From: Anammoximicrobium sp032229885
Lineage (GTDB): Bacteria; Planctomycetota; Planctomycetia; Pirellulales; Pirellulaceae
Length of the DNA stretch: 10,639 nucleotides
Direction: 5' to 3'
NCBI GenBank assembly: GCA_032229885.1
Contig: JAVYAJ010000225.1
Span: 1 to 10,639 of the forward strand
This document shows, piece by piece, positions 1 to 7,524 of the stretch (position 1 is the stretch's first letter; each line of letters opens with the position of its first letter). The position numbers and the translations under genes are program-made. A model generated the notes under the pieces. It was not told the origin of the DNA, ran no database searches, and saw nothing but the letters and a program-made list of their open reading frames with translations.

Positions 1-163
1 CAACGCCCCAGGAGGTAGAGACGACAGCACCTCTGTTGGCTGAAGGCCACCGTCACCGTAGCCTGGGGCAACGCCCCAGGAGGTAGAGACGACAGCAACC
101 CTGTTGGCTGAAGGCCAACATCAACGTGTCACTCCTGCCCGCATGAATATGGCCTTCGGCCAA
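1..163 (+). repeat. REP/BIME-like hairpin repeat array, 68-bp period (left copy)
   Basis: This is an array of a 68-bp module holding two hairpins. Hairpin A (TTGGCTGAAGGCCAA, GAA triloop) is centred near 43 and 111. Hairpin B (CCTGGGGCAACGCCCCAGG, 8-bp stem, AAC loop) is complete at 62-80, and its 3' half is at 1-12, cut by the window edge. An inverted hairpin A (tggccttcggcca, 150-162) closes the element after a 45-bp centre-to-centre spacer. Bases 36-163 match the reverse complement of 10253-10380 over 128 ungapped positions with 18 mismatches by hand count. The GTAG directly 5' of hairpin B (58-61) fits REP elements of RAYT transposases; that assignment is inference. The array probably continues beyond the left edge. 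Confidence 0.9.
58..80 (+). repeat. REP-type unit: GTAG plus 8-bp-stem hairpin
   Basis: GTAG at 58-61 is followed at once by the palindrome at 62-80, a perfect 8-bp stem with an AAC loop. It is the only intact hairpin B with full Watson-Crick pairing in the window. GTAG next to an imperfect palindrome is the recognised layout of REP sequences bound by REP-associated tyrosine transposases. The layout is seen directly; the link to a transposase is inferred. Confidence 0.7.
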
Positions 164-511
164 ACAGAACCAGCGGCGATCTGCGTTCAAACGGGCAATA
201 GCCGAAGCGGCCGTGGTTTAAGAAATTGACCGCGACGGAGCGCGTCCCTCCAGAACGGCCCACTGTCCCGCGTTCGTTGTCCAGCCATTTCGATTGCCAT
301 CTATCTCGGCCCGGCTCGTTTTTGGGGCATCTGGGACGACTTGCCGCTCCATGTCCCATCACTTCCGATTTGTGGCCCTGGACTTCGCGCGTGCCAGAAA
401 AACTGCGCAGTTTGCGGTCCATAGAAAACATGCAACGTCTGTACGACGTGTATCAAAGACAGTGTTGATGCCGGTTGAAATGGTCGAACCTAATCAAGTG
501 ATTCCACCGGT

Positions 512-541
512 TTTTCCGTTGCCCGTTGCGCAAACGGAAAA
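512..541 (+). promoter_or_regulatory. Leader hairpin 34 bases before the BBP7 start
   Basis: TTTTCCGTT (512-520) and AACGGAAAA (533-541) are perfect 9-base complements separated by 12 bases. The element ends 34 bases before the ATG at 576 and so would sit in the 5' leader of the messenger RNA. It is not followed by a T-run in either direction, so a classical intrinsic terminator is unlikely. It could affect message stability or translation, or be a protein-binding dyad. Function is not known. Confidence 0.35.
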
Positions 542-561
542 CTGAGCCGCGGGGACGCTTC

Positions 562-573
562 GGGAGGGAAGGG
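562..573 (+). promoter_or_regulatory. Ribosome binding site of the BBP7 gene
   Basis: The purine run GGGAGGGAAGGG ends two bases before the ATG at 576, with its GGAGG-like core (563-568) about 8 bases upstream. It is the strongest Shine-Dalgarno-like sequence before this frame and fixes the start just ahead of a good signal peptide. Confidence 0.6.
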
Positions 574-575
574 CT

Positions 576-1925
576 ATGGCCGCGTGGGGAAAGACCGTTC
601 GAGCGATTATCGCCGTTGTTTGCCTGACGGTGATTGCCCAGGCGCAATCACTCGTGGCAACGCGCGTTGTGGCGGCCAGCGAATGCCGGACCTGTCGTGA
701 TCCGTGCCAATGCCCCGCGCCCGAACCCGTGCTCGAGACGCCCTTCGGCGCCAGCCTGTTCTGGCAAGATCCGTGTGGCAATGGCTATCGCGACGAGCTG
801 ATGCCATGTTACGTACACAACTCGGGACCGCCGACATGGTTCGGGTCCGCCGAGTTTTTGCCGCTGATCCGAGACGAGAGCGGTTGGATCCCGTTCCAGG
901 CGGTGGCGTATCGCGACGTCGAGGTGACTTCGACAACGCCTCCGTTGGCGACGGTGACCTTTCGCCGCGAAGCCGTGCTCAGCACGTCCGACTTCGACAA
1001 CGATTTCTCGCCCGGTTTGCGGGCGATGGTGGGACGCGCATTGGGCGATTGGTACCGCGTCGAGTTTTCGTATCTGGGGTCGTACTCGTGGGACGAGACG
1101 GCGACAGTTCGGCGTCAGTCTGATCTCATCCTGGGAAGTATGCTGTCGCCATTTTCCAGTTTCGGGAACCCTGGTGGGCCGTACAACTTGGACCCGTTGA
1201 CCAGGCAAGTGGTGACGCCGCCGAATCCCGGCGATCCGCTCGATCCGCTGCTCGATCCCTTGAAGCCAGTGCCTGGAATCGACTACAACGGGTTCGCCCG
1301 AGTCAGTTTTTCCTCACGCTTGGACGCCGCCGAGGCGAATATCCGCCGCCGTTTGTGTGTGGCGACGGGACGGTATTATCACGGCGAGGCGTCGTGCCTC
1401 GTCGGTCTGCGATATCTGAAGCTGAGCGAAGAGTTCGGCTACGAGGCTGAGCCGGCGATCGTTGTCATCCCCGTCCCCGTGGGACGTCATGAAGTCAACG
1501 TCACCACCGACAACGATCTGATCGGCCCACAACTGGGCGCCATGGCCCAGATGTTGGTGCACGATCGGGCGTGGATCGATGTCGAGCTAAAAGGCGCACT
1601 GTTGTTCAGCGATGCGCGAACCAGCGTCGGTGTCAAGGCAGATTCCGGCAACTTTGAGACGAAGTTTTTCGGCAGCCATAACTCGACTGCCTTTCTCGGC
1701 GACCTATCTGTCAACCTGAACTACCAAGTCGCCCCGTCCCTGACGATCCGTGCGGGCTACAACGCCTACTGGCTCACAGGCGTCGCCCTGGCGACGGAAA
1801 ACTTCGTCGCCAACGCGACACAGTTGCCGTATATGCTGTTGAACAACGATGATCGGGCCCAGGTTGATCACCGCGGCAGCGTGGTGTTTCACGGCCCGAG
1901 TCTGGGAATCGTGCTAACCCACTGA
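576..1925 (+). CDS. BBP7-family outer membrane beta-barrel protein
   Basis: The 449-residue product is predicted to be an outer-membrane beta-barrel (putative porin) of the BBP7 family (PF07585). A signal peptide is clear: K6 and R9, a hydrophobic stretch 10-20, and an A-x-A site ending at A23. A short cysteine cluster follows (C37, C40, C44, C46). Family-like features are the entry motif WFGSAEFLPL (88-97), the LRYLKLSEEFGY segment (278-289), TDNDLIGPQLGA (311-322), the late motif IRAGYNAYWLTGVAL (391-405) and the final strand ending SLGIVLTH (442-449). Alternating polar and hydrophobic strands fill the last 170 residues. A Pro/Asp-rich loop with repeated DPL lies at 220-230. The start is supported by the purine-rich GGGAGGGAAGGG at 562-573. 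It stands alone, convergent with the next gene. Family call is firm; solute or role is unknown. Confidence 0.88.
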   Translation: MAAWGKTVRAIIAVVCLTVIAQAQSLVATRVVAASECRTCRDPCQCPAPEPVLETPFGASLFWQDPCGNGYRDELMPCYVHNSGPPTWFGSAEFLPLIRDESGWIPFQAVAYRDVEVTSTTPPLATVTFRREAVLSTSDFDNDFSPGLRAMVGRALGDWYRVEFSYLGSYSWDETATVRRQSDLILGSMLSPFSSFGNPGGPYNLDPLTRQVVTPPNPGDPLDPLLDPLKPVPGIDYNGFARVSFSSRLDAAEANIRRRLCVATGRYYHGEASCLVGLRYLKLSEEFGYEAEPAIVVIPVPVGRHEVNVTTDNDLIGPQLGAMAQMLVHDRAWIDVELKGALLFSDARTSVGVKADSGNFETKFFGSHNSTAFLGDLSVNLNYQVAPSLTIRAGYNAYWLTGVALATENFVANATQLPYMLLNNDDRAQVDHRGSVVFHGPSLGIVLTH

Positions 1926-1960
1926 TCGAACCGTTTCGACTTCGTCCGGGATGCCTGCCT

Positions 1961-2001
1961 CGCCGCGCCGACGCCGGGGTAAGATCGCGAATCGCGCGGC
2001 G
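1961..2001. terminator. Possible bidirectional hairpin between convergent genes
   Basis: In the 96-base gap between the convergent barrel and sulfotransferase genes, CGCCGCGC (1961-1968) and GCGCGGCG (1994-2001) are perfect 8-base complements around a 25-base loop. The stem is all G/C and would form in transcripts from either side. No T-run follows on either strand, so it does not meet the intrinsic-terminator pattern; it may be a Rho-type or 3'-end-stabilising structure, or chance in GC-rich DNA. A weaker 5-bp hairpin (TCGAA/TTCGA, 1926-1939) directly follows the stop codon of the barrel gene. Confidence 0.3.
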
Positions 2002-2021
2002 GCGGGCCAGCCCACAGACGC

Positions 2022-3185
2022 TCAGCCCAACTCGTCAGCATAACCGTATTTCTCGATATATCCTGCCCAGCGGGTGCGGATGGCGGCGCGGATCTCCGGC
2101 TCGAGTTCACCGTGTCGGTTCGGCTGGTAGGCTTCGCGTTGGCCGAGGAATGCGGTCAATCGCTCGTGGATTTCGTCGTGCCCGCCCAGTTCGAGCTGCG
2201 CATAGATCTGCTCGATCTGGCCCAGCGGATCCGCGACAAGATCTTCATAACGGACGTCGATGATTTGATTCGACGCCAGGTGAACGCGTTGCGTTTCGAA
2301 CGCCCCGTACATCCGCTCGAACGCCTCGAAAATATACGCGTCCAAGTTCTCGTTCCGAGGGATCTGCAGCCCTTGAGCCATGTCGAGCGCAGGCCAGAGA
2401 CGGCGCGTCGAAGCGAACAGCGTCTCGGGGTTTCGCGTGATGTGAATGAATCGGGCACCGGGAAACAGCTCGGCCAACACCCGGATCCGGCCGGTGTGCG
2501 GCGGCGACTTGAGAATCAGCGGCTTTTGTTTGTAATAGGTCATCGCCCGCACGAACCACGTCATGTCGCGTTTCCAACGCCGCAACAGGTCCGGCGCCAC
2601 GCCCTGCATGTCCAGCAGCTCCATGAAGCATGGCGGTTCGTTGGGAAAAACCATTCGCCAGTATGGGGTTGGGCACCCCAGATTTCCCAAGGCGAATTCA
2701 TCTTCCTGAGGGTAATACGCGCCGGTCAGCACGTTGTCCATCGGCCGTTGCTTGGGCAACAGCAGGTGGATCAACCGGGGCAGCGTGCGGCGGCTGACCA
2801 GAAAGTGATTCGGCGCAAAACACTCGTAGGTCGTGGGGAACGCATAGCGTTCGTCTTGGACCAGCAGTTCGTGCAAGTACGTCGTGCCGCTCCGCCAATG
2901 CCCGATGATGAAGATCGGGGGCTGGTCGATCTCGGTCTCGGCAACCCGCTTGTGATAAACGGCGACCTGGACCAGCCGCAGCAGCGAATTGATGACCGTG
3001 ACCATCGAGACCGTTGCGACCAACCCCAAGCGCGCGGGGTGGATGCGAAAACGGTTGCGAGCCAATAGCCGCAGCCAGTCGCTGACCAACATCCCGTGCC
3101 AGAATCGCGGAGACCATGCCGGGTAGGAATTCGTCGAGCCGCGCGTCTTGGTCGGCCGCGGCGTTGCACAAGCTATATCAGACAT
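2022..3185 (-). CDS. Sulfotransferase family protein (PAPS-dependent type)
   Basis: The product (387 residues from the chosen start) looks like a Sulfotransfer_3-type enzyme, moving sulfate from PAPS to a hydroxyl or amine acceptor that cannot be read from sequence. The 5'-phosphosulfate loop is PIFIIGHWRSGTTYLHELL (residues 90-108) with the R-S-G-T-T core. The 3'-phosphate motif is ARFIHITRNPETLFAS (244-259), with R251 and the S259 expected to touch PAPS. LILKSPPHTGRI (223-234) and VRYEDLVADP (311-320) are also usual family elements. A hydrophobic stretch (about 54-77) before the P-loop suggests membrane association. In-frame starts also exist upstream at 3233 (ATG) and 3254 (TTG); I chose the ATG at 3183-3185 because the residues before it are low-complexity and unlike the family. 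It is divergent from the permease gene and convergent with the barrel gene. Substrate may be a cell-surface glycan or lipid (inference). Confidence 0.87.
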   Translation of the reverse strand: MSDIACATPRPTKTRGSTNSYPAWSPRFWHGMLVSDWLRLLARNRFRIHPARLGLVATVSMVTVINSLLRLVQVAVYHKRVAETEIDQPPIFIIGHWRSGTTYLHELLVQDERYAFPTTYECFAPNHFLVSRRTLPRLIHLLLPKQRPMDNVLTGAYYPQEDEFALGNLGCPTPYWRMVFPNEPPCFMELLDMQGVAPDLLRRWKRDMTWFVRAMTYYKQKPLILKSPPHTGRIRVLAELFPGARFIHITRNPETLFASTRRLWPALDMAQGLQIPRNENLDAYIFEAFERMYGAFETQRVHLASNQIIDVRYEDLVADPLGQIEQIYAQLELGGHDEIHERLTAFLGQREAYQPNRHGELEPEIRAAIRTRWAGYIEKYGYADELG

Positions 3186-3386
3186 GAATCCGTCGAAGTG
3201 CTGGTGGAAGGTACAAATGGGCGGACCCTGCATCCGGATCCGGCGCGCCGCCAAACACGCATTCTACTCGGGATGCGGTTGCGTGCCGAGAGCAGCTTTT
3301 GACAAACGATGCACGCCGCAGGCTGGCTTGTCTGTCGGTTTCCATTACACTTTTGGCGGAATGCCCATCGCCCCGTGACCTGGTTC

Positions 3387-3393
3387 AGGAGAG
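3387..3393 (+). promoter_or_regulatory. Ribosome binding site deciding the permease start
   Basis: AGGAGAG at 3387-3393 lies 8 bases before the ATG at 3402. The frame is open from an earlier ATG at 3309, but that would add 31 residues rich in Arg, Trp and His with no ribosome site. The Shine-Dalgarno match and the membrane segment that begins shortly after favour 3402. Confidence 0.7.
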
Positions 3394-3401
3394 CTGCTCG
3401 C

Positions 3402-4835
3402 ATGGCGTCCTCGTCGATGTCTCGCTTCGTATCCTTCGGCTTGCTGATTGCGATCATCCTGATCATCGGCGGGCTGTTCGTGCACCTCATGGCGTCGTTT
3501 CTGGTGCCGCTGTTTCTGGCGGTCCTGTGCGTCGTCATCTTTCGCCCGCTGCACGCCTGGATCGAGACTCGTTGTCGCGGCCATGCCCATCTGGCGGCGG
3601 GGCTGACGACGGCCGCCATTCTGTTGATCGTATTGGTCCCGGCGTTTTCCATCGTCACGTTGGCAGCGGTCGAGGGCGCCGCGATCTTTTCGACGCTCGA
3701 AGTCGGCACGATCCACGATCGAGTCGCCAAGCTGCGCAGTCGATTCGACTTGGAATTGCCGTTGGAGGACGAGATTCAAGCGGTCGACATGATCCTGCGT
3801 CGGCTGGCGCAAAGAACCGCGGACTCGACGGCGGCACGCGCCGGATCGGTGGACCACCCACAACGGTCCGCCGAACAGGAGCAGCTCGTGACCGCGACCG
3901 AGAGGCTGGCGCAGCGGGCAGCGCAATCCGATCGCTTTGCGGACGTAAACATGGAGGCTCTGCTGCGCGATGTCCACGCGCTGGCGACCCTGGCGCCCGG
4001 GTCCGAGGCCGACGGGGATTTGCTCGCCGCGGCCCTCGGCCATCTATACGAAGTCCGCATCGCTCTGTGTGGCGGCCCGTTTCGGGCTCAACTCGTGAAT
4101 TGGGCCAATCCCGGCGACGCGGAAATTCAACGCTGGCGCGGGTATATCACCGACGAAATGCAGGCCTGGATGATGGCTGCCGGCGGGGCGACCACGACCT
4201 TCGCTGGCCAGGTGATCCTGGGTGGATTCGTGATGGTCATGGGCATCTATTTCTTCCTGCTGGACGGTCCGGCCATCATCGAGACCTTGATGCGGCTCTC
4301 GCCGTTAGACGATCGGTACGAACGTGAGTTGATCGCCCAGTTCGACGGAATCAGCCGCGCGGTTGTCTTGGCCACGCTGTTGTCGGCCGTGGCTCAAGGC
4401 GTCTTGGCGGGCCTGGGCTACTGGATGGTTGGGCTGCCTTCCGTCTTTCTGTTCACGCTGCTCACGATGCTGCTGGCCTTCGTGCCGTTCGTCGGAGCGG
4501 CGGCCATCTGGGCGCCCGTCAGCCTGTGGCTGTACGTGGTCGATGAACGCACGTGGCCGGCCATTCTGTTGGCAGTCTACGGCGCAGTGCTCGTCTCGAA
4601 CATCGACAATGTGATCAAGCCGTGGGTGCTGCAAGGTCGATCGAAGCTCCACCCGCTGTTGGCCTTGCTGAGCGTCATGGGAGGCATCCAGGCGTTGGGG
4701 GCGATCGGAATCCTGGTCGGCCCCATGATCGTGGTCTTTCTCCAGACGCTGCTGAACATCTTGCGCCAGGAACTGGCCGCGGGGTCGAGCGATCTCGGCG
4801 GCGACGCGCACCGCGTAAGTCCCGGGAACATCTGA
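3402..4835 (+). CDS. AI-2E (PerM) family membrane permease
   Basis: The 477-residue inner-membrane protein belongs to the AI-2E transporter family (PF01594). Members export autoinducer-2 or act as sodium/proton antiporters, and many have no known substrate. Membrane segments fall at about 10-29, 31-47, 65-89, 265-287, 319-342, 346-380, 385-401 and 419-454. The family signature is clear near the end: DNVIKPWVLQGRSKLHP (402-418) followed by the GG-x6-G-x2-G-x3-GP run (427-441). It is longer than the usual 350 or so residues because the loop between segments 3 and 4 (about 90-262) is roughly 170 residues, hydrophilic, Arg/Glu/Ala-rich and probably helical. The last 25 residues are a polar tail. 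It stands alone, divergent from the sulfotransferase across 216 bases. The family is certain, the substrate is not; calling it an AI-2 exporter would be over-reading. Confidence 0.9.
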   Translation: MASSSMSRFVSFGLLIAIILIIGGLFVHLMASFLVPLFLAVLCVVIFRPLHAWIETRCRGHAHLAAGLTTAAILLIVLVPAFSIVTLAAVEGAAIFSTLEVGTIHDRVAKLRSRFDLELPLEDEIQAVDMILRRLAQRTADSTAARAGSVDHPQRSAEQEQLVTATERLAQRAAQSDRFADVNMEALLRDVHALATLAPGSEADGDLLAAALGHLYEVRIALCGGPFRAQLVNWANPGDAEIQRWRGYITDEMQAWMMAAGGATTTFAGQVILGGFVMVMGIYFFLLDGPAIIETLMRLSPLDDRYERELIAQFDGISRAVVLATLLSAVAQGVLAGLGYWMVGLPSVFLFTLLTMLLAFVPFVGAAAIWAPVSLWLYVVDERTWPAILLAVYGAVLVSNIDNVIKPWVLQGRSKLHPLLALLSVMGGIQALGAIGILVGPMIVVFLQTLLNILRQELAAGSSDLGGDAHRVSPGNI

Positions 4836-5173
4836 AACCGCCGGGTGTTGCTGCACGACGGAAAAGAGATCGCGGCCTTGGACTACGAACCTCGATCCCT
4901 GTGGCCTTGGCGATGGTTCGCCCTCGAGGGACGCGTTCCCGTGTGCCCGGCGTGCCTCCGTCCGCCCTTGCGCGGCTGCGCACCACGGGGCGTGCGTCGT
5001 CAAGACGAAAAGCCAGGGGCTCCGTCATCGCCAGACCGCGAAATTCTCACACTCTGCTGAGTGCGACCAGTGCGTTGCCCAATCATGATTTTCGCGTTGC
5101 CGCAACCGCCAGCGGATGGAATTCGGGCGGCCCGACAATCGTGGCTATCGCAGCGTTTCGCGCGGACAACCCG
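4836..5173. other. Convergent intergenic region, no gene seen
   Basis: These 338 bases lie between the 3' ends of the permease and beta-helix genes. A 71-codon frame (4845-5060, +) starts with GTG, has no ribosome site and encodes a Pro/Arg/Cys-rich string that resembles nothing known. No strong terminator hairpin with a T-run is visible on either strand. For a convergent junction this is long, so it may be a decayed gene or a place for 3' regulatory RNA; the sequence shows neither directly. Confidence 0.45.
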
Positions 5174-7165
5174 CTAGCCGCCGCAGAGAGCCACCGGAAG
5201 AACTTCCTTCGAATAGATCAGATCGGTCAACGTTTGCAGCGCCAGATTGGTCTGAGCGTCGCGGCGCACGAGGCGGCCGGTTGCGCTCAGACGACAGCCT
5301 TGACGCCACTGTTCCGTATCGACTCGCAGATGGAATGCGTCGCCCAGGGCGCCGTTGGTCGGGGTAGACCAGCCGGGCAGATGATCCAGGTCGAGTCGCG
5401 CGCCCGGCTCGAGCGTCCGTTCCGGCAGTTGGACGCGGCAGCGCCACAACTCCTGTTTGTCGCGATGCCCGCCTCGATAGCGAAAGTGGAACGTGAGGAT
5501 CAGATCGCGCTGGCCGCCCAGATCGACCGAACGATCGGTGTACTCGTTTGCGAGGGTCGCACGCAATGGGACGACGGCGCCCGGCGCGATCGAGGCCGAC
5601 GAGCCGACGATCGACAGCGTCAGGCCCCGTTCAGGCCGCGCGCCATCCGCTGGCCCGCGGCCCAGCCCGATATCCCAAGCGGCGGGCGACAGAAGATAGT
5701 CGGGCAGCGACAACGGGGCGCCGTGGTCGATCGCCGGACAGTCGGGCAGCGAGTGGCCGAATTGATCGAGTCTCGGCTTGGCCGCCAACGAACCCTGTTC
5801 GAGGCCTAGGGCGTGGAACGTTTGGACCTGGCTGACGCTCAGGTCCAGATTCCGTGACCACGTGAGCGGAGTTCGCCAGTCGGTCTGGTTGTCCACGAAC
5901 AGATTGTGGCGTGCGCGGAACCCGGCGTCGACGAAGGCCGAAATCTTCTCGTCGCCGTCGCGCTCGCCGACCAGGCACACGGCCACGTCATTCGCGCGAA
6001 AGATATTGTTGGCCAGGTCCGGTCGATCGGGAATTGCGTACACGTTCCGCATATTGAATCCGGTCGCGCAGCGTTCGATCAGATTGCCCCAAACACGGTC
6101 GCCGTGCGTCGTGCCCAGACTGATCCAGACGCCCCGTGTACAGTCCGAGATGCGATTGCGCCAAACCAGATAATGGCCACGGTCGGTCTTGCCAGCCCCC
6201 GGCCCGCTCGAACGCTCGCCCGTGATGGCGATTCCATTCTCCTGATCATAGATCCGCGAGTTCATCACGACCAACTCGCGGACCGCCCCCTTGGAGCCGA
6301 CGCCCAAGCCTCCGTTGAAGATCTCGCAGCCATCGACTGTGTTGGGGCCGTCGTCGCCACAGTCGATCGTCGACAGGGTATGCGAGTTCGAGCCGTGGTC
6401 GCCCCAATAGAAGGAATCGTGAATCCGGCAGTTGCGAAAGGCCGAGTGCGAACAGCCGGAGAAATCGGCGTTGTACGAGTTGTCGACCGAGTTCGAACAA
6501 TGTGCGATCTCGCACCCCACGACCTCGCAATGGTCGGCCGTGATCTCGCAAACCACGTGTTGGCCGAACAGCATGTGCAGTCCCTCGACGCGGATCCAGG
6601 GCCGGTTTACGTTCATGACGAAGTTCTGCGAGGCCTCGAGGCGGTGGTTGTCGGGCGAATCGCTCGCGCGGCACCACACGTACAACCACTGGTCGTCCTG
6701 AGTCCACGTTCCGGGAGTCTTCAGTTCCGACAGCGGCGGATCCTCGCGCCGGCTCCAGTTCGGTCGCGGATGCGTCAGTCGTTCCGCATCCTCGTACAGG
6801 CCGCGCACGTGTTTCGGTGGATGCTGTACGCGCCAGATGTTCCGGGCGTGTCTCTCCCAACCGGTCAAACGTGTCGAGCCCAACAGGGCGACGTACGCGC
6901 CGGGCGCGGCGCACAGCGTGATCGGCCGCCCCGGCTCGCCCGCCCGAGGAAACGTGATCGGCCGATCGAGGCGATACTCGCCGGCCCGCAGGACAACTCG
7001 ATCGCCCGGCGCAGCCTGCGCCAGGCCCGCGGCCAGGACATCATTGGTCAGACCTTCGGTCGGCGGGTTTACCGGAATCTCCGTTGCCCGCGCGACGGAC
7101 ATTCCGACCAACGCCGCCGCGATCAGCGCAACACGGACCAGAGGGGCTTGATTCACGAGTTTCAT
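5174..7165 (-). CDS. Secreted right-handed parallel beta-helix protein
   Basis: The 663-residue exported protein is a right-handed parallel beta-helix (Beta_helix/PbH1 type), a fold used by polysaccharide lyases, pectinases and glycan-binding proteins. The signal peptide has K2 and R11, a hydrophobic core 12-22, and ARA ending at A27. Residues 40-100 hold the usual first rungs (GLAQAAPGDRVVLRAGEYRL at 47-66, then the LGSTRLTGW segment). The helix runs from about 185 to 425, with short rungs rich in N, C, G and I: VEGLHML, CEVVGCEIAHCSNS, FRNCRIHDS, VDGCEIFNGG, VMNSRIYDQENGIAI, VWRNRISDCTRGVWI, ANNIFRANDVAV. A spacer to about 510 and a beta-rich, Ig-like C-terminal domain (515-625) follow. The helix has about a dozen cysteines. 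A His/Asp-rich stretch near 249-271 (HDSFYWGDHGSN) might be an active or metal site (inference). The ATG has weak GGAT upstream and gives a good signal peptide. Substrate unknown; lyase activity is possible, not shown. Confidence 0.85.
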   Translation of the reverse strand: MKLVNQAPLVRVALIAAALVGMSVARATEIPVNPPTEGLTNDVLAAGLAQAAPGDRVVLRAGEYRLDRPITFPRAGEPGRPITLCAAPGAYVALLGSTRLTGWERHARNIWRVQHPPKHVRGLYEDAERLTHPRPNWSRREDPPLSELKTPGTWTQDDQWLYVWCRASDSPDNHRLEASQNFVMNVNRPWIRVEGLHMLFGQHVVCEITADHCEVVGCEIAHCSNSVDNSYNADFSGCSHSAFRNCRIHDSFYWGDHGSNSHTLSTIDCGDDGPNTVDGCEIFNGGLGVGSKGAVRELVVMNSRIYDQENGIAITGERSSGPGAGKTDRGHYLVWRNRISDCTRGVWISLGTTHGDRVWGNLIERCATGFNMRNVYAIPDRPDLANNIFRANDVAVCLVGERDGDEKISAFVDAGFRARHNLFVDNQTDWRTPLTWSRNLDLSVSQVQTFHALGLEQGSLAAKPRLDQFGHSLPDCPAIDHGAPLSLPDYLLSPAAWDIGLGRGPADGARPERGLTLSIVGSSASIAPGAVVPLRATLANEYTDRSVDLGGQRDLILTFHFRYRGGHRDKQELWRCRVQLPERTLEPGARLDLDHLPGWSTPTNGALGDAFHLRVDTEQWRQGCRLSATGRLVRRDAQTNLALQTLTDLIYSKEVLPVALCGG

Positions 7166-7453
7166 CAGATCCGCGGACGCGTCTCCGTCCGCCTCCGAGA
7201 GATTTACCGACGCGGTCCAACGAACCGCGGTTGCACGCTGGCGAAGCGTACCGATGTTAGACGGTCGATCTACGATGTGCCATCAGAGAGCCTGCTAAAT
7301 CCGGGGACGCGTTCTCGACGGCGGATGTCCGTCGCCAGCGCGTTGCGATTCAGGACCACGTCGAGCGAAGCGCCCCCAAGCCCGTGTTGCGAAAAGCGGG
7401 ATCGGGTCGTTCCGTCGGTTTGCTTCGGGCGACGAGCTTGGGCCGCTCGTCCA

Positions 7454-7487
7454 GATCCGTTTTAGCGTGCGATCCGTTTTATCGTGC
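7454..7487 (+). repeat. 17-bp tandem repeat, two copies
   Basis: GATCCGTTTTAGCGTGC (7454-7470) is followed head-to-tail by GATCCGTTTTATCGTGC (7471-7487), with one mismatch. A degenerate third copy, GATCGTTCCAGCCTG, begins at 7489. The pair sits about 290 bases upstream of the beta-helix start, next to the A/T-rich island. A paired binding site for a regulator is possible; replication slippage is the simple alternative. Confidence 0.7.
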
Positions 7488-7524
7488 CGATCGTTCCAGC
7501 CTGTAATTGGTGACGTCCTCCCCG

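Larger units (their letters stand above)
164..575. other. Non-coding leader upstream of the BBP7 gene
   Basis: I see no convincing gene in these 412 bases; the short open frames lack a ribosome site and resemble no family. Two structures stand out. One is a perfect 14-bp palindrome AAACTGCGCAGTTT at 400-413; by chance alone about one such palindrome is expected in a window of this size. The other is a 9-bp inverted repeat at 512-541, listed separately. The promoter of the gene starting at 576 must lie here, but no box pair with correct spacing is clear: TTGATG at 465-470 and TAATCA at 491-496 are 20 bases apart, which is too long. Confidence 0.5.

Noticed and set aside
1..163. CRISPR array
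   Set aside because: The 68-bp units are contiguous modules with conserved linkers, not short repeats with unique spacers, and no cas gene is near.
3299..3351. Sigma-70 promoter before the permease (TTGACA at 3299-3304)
   Set aside because: The -35 match is perfect, but no acceptable -10 lies 16-18 bases downstream; TACACT at 3346 is too far away.
4845..5060. 71-codon frame in the permease/beta-helix gap
   Set aside because: GTG start, no ribosome site, Pro/Arg-rich content and no similarity to any family I know.
5906..7465. 519-codon open frame on the + strand opposite the beta-helix gene
   Set aside because: It is antisense to a gene with a signal peptide and clear beta-helix rungs; its product is Arg/Ala/Val-rich with no family features. 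Long antisense frames are usual in GC-rich coding DNA. The same holds for 2112-3068 (+) and 4553-5809 (+).
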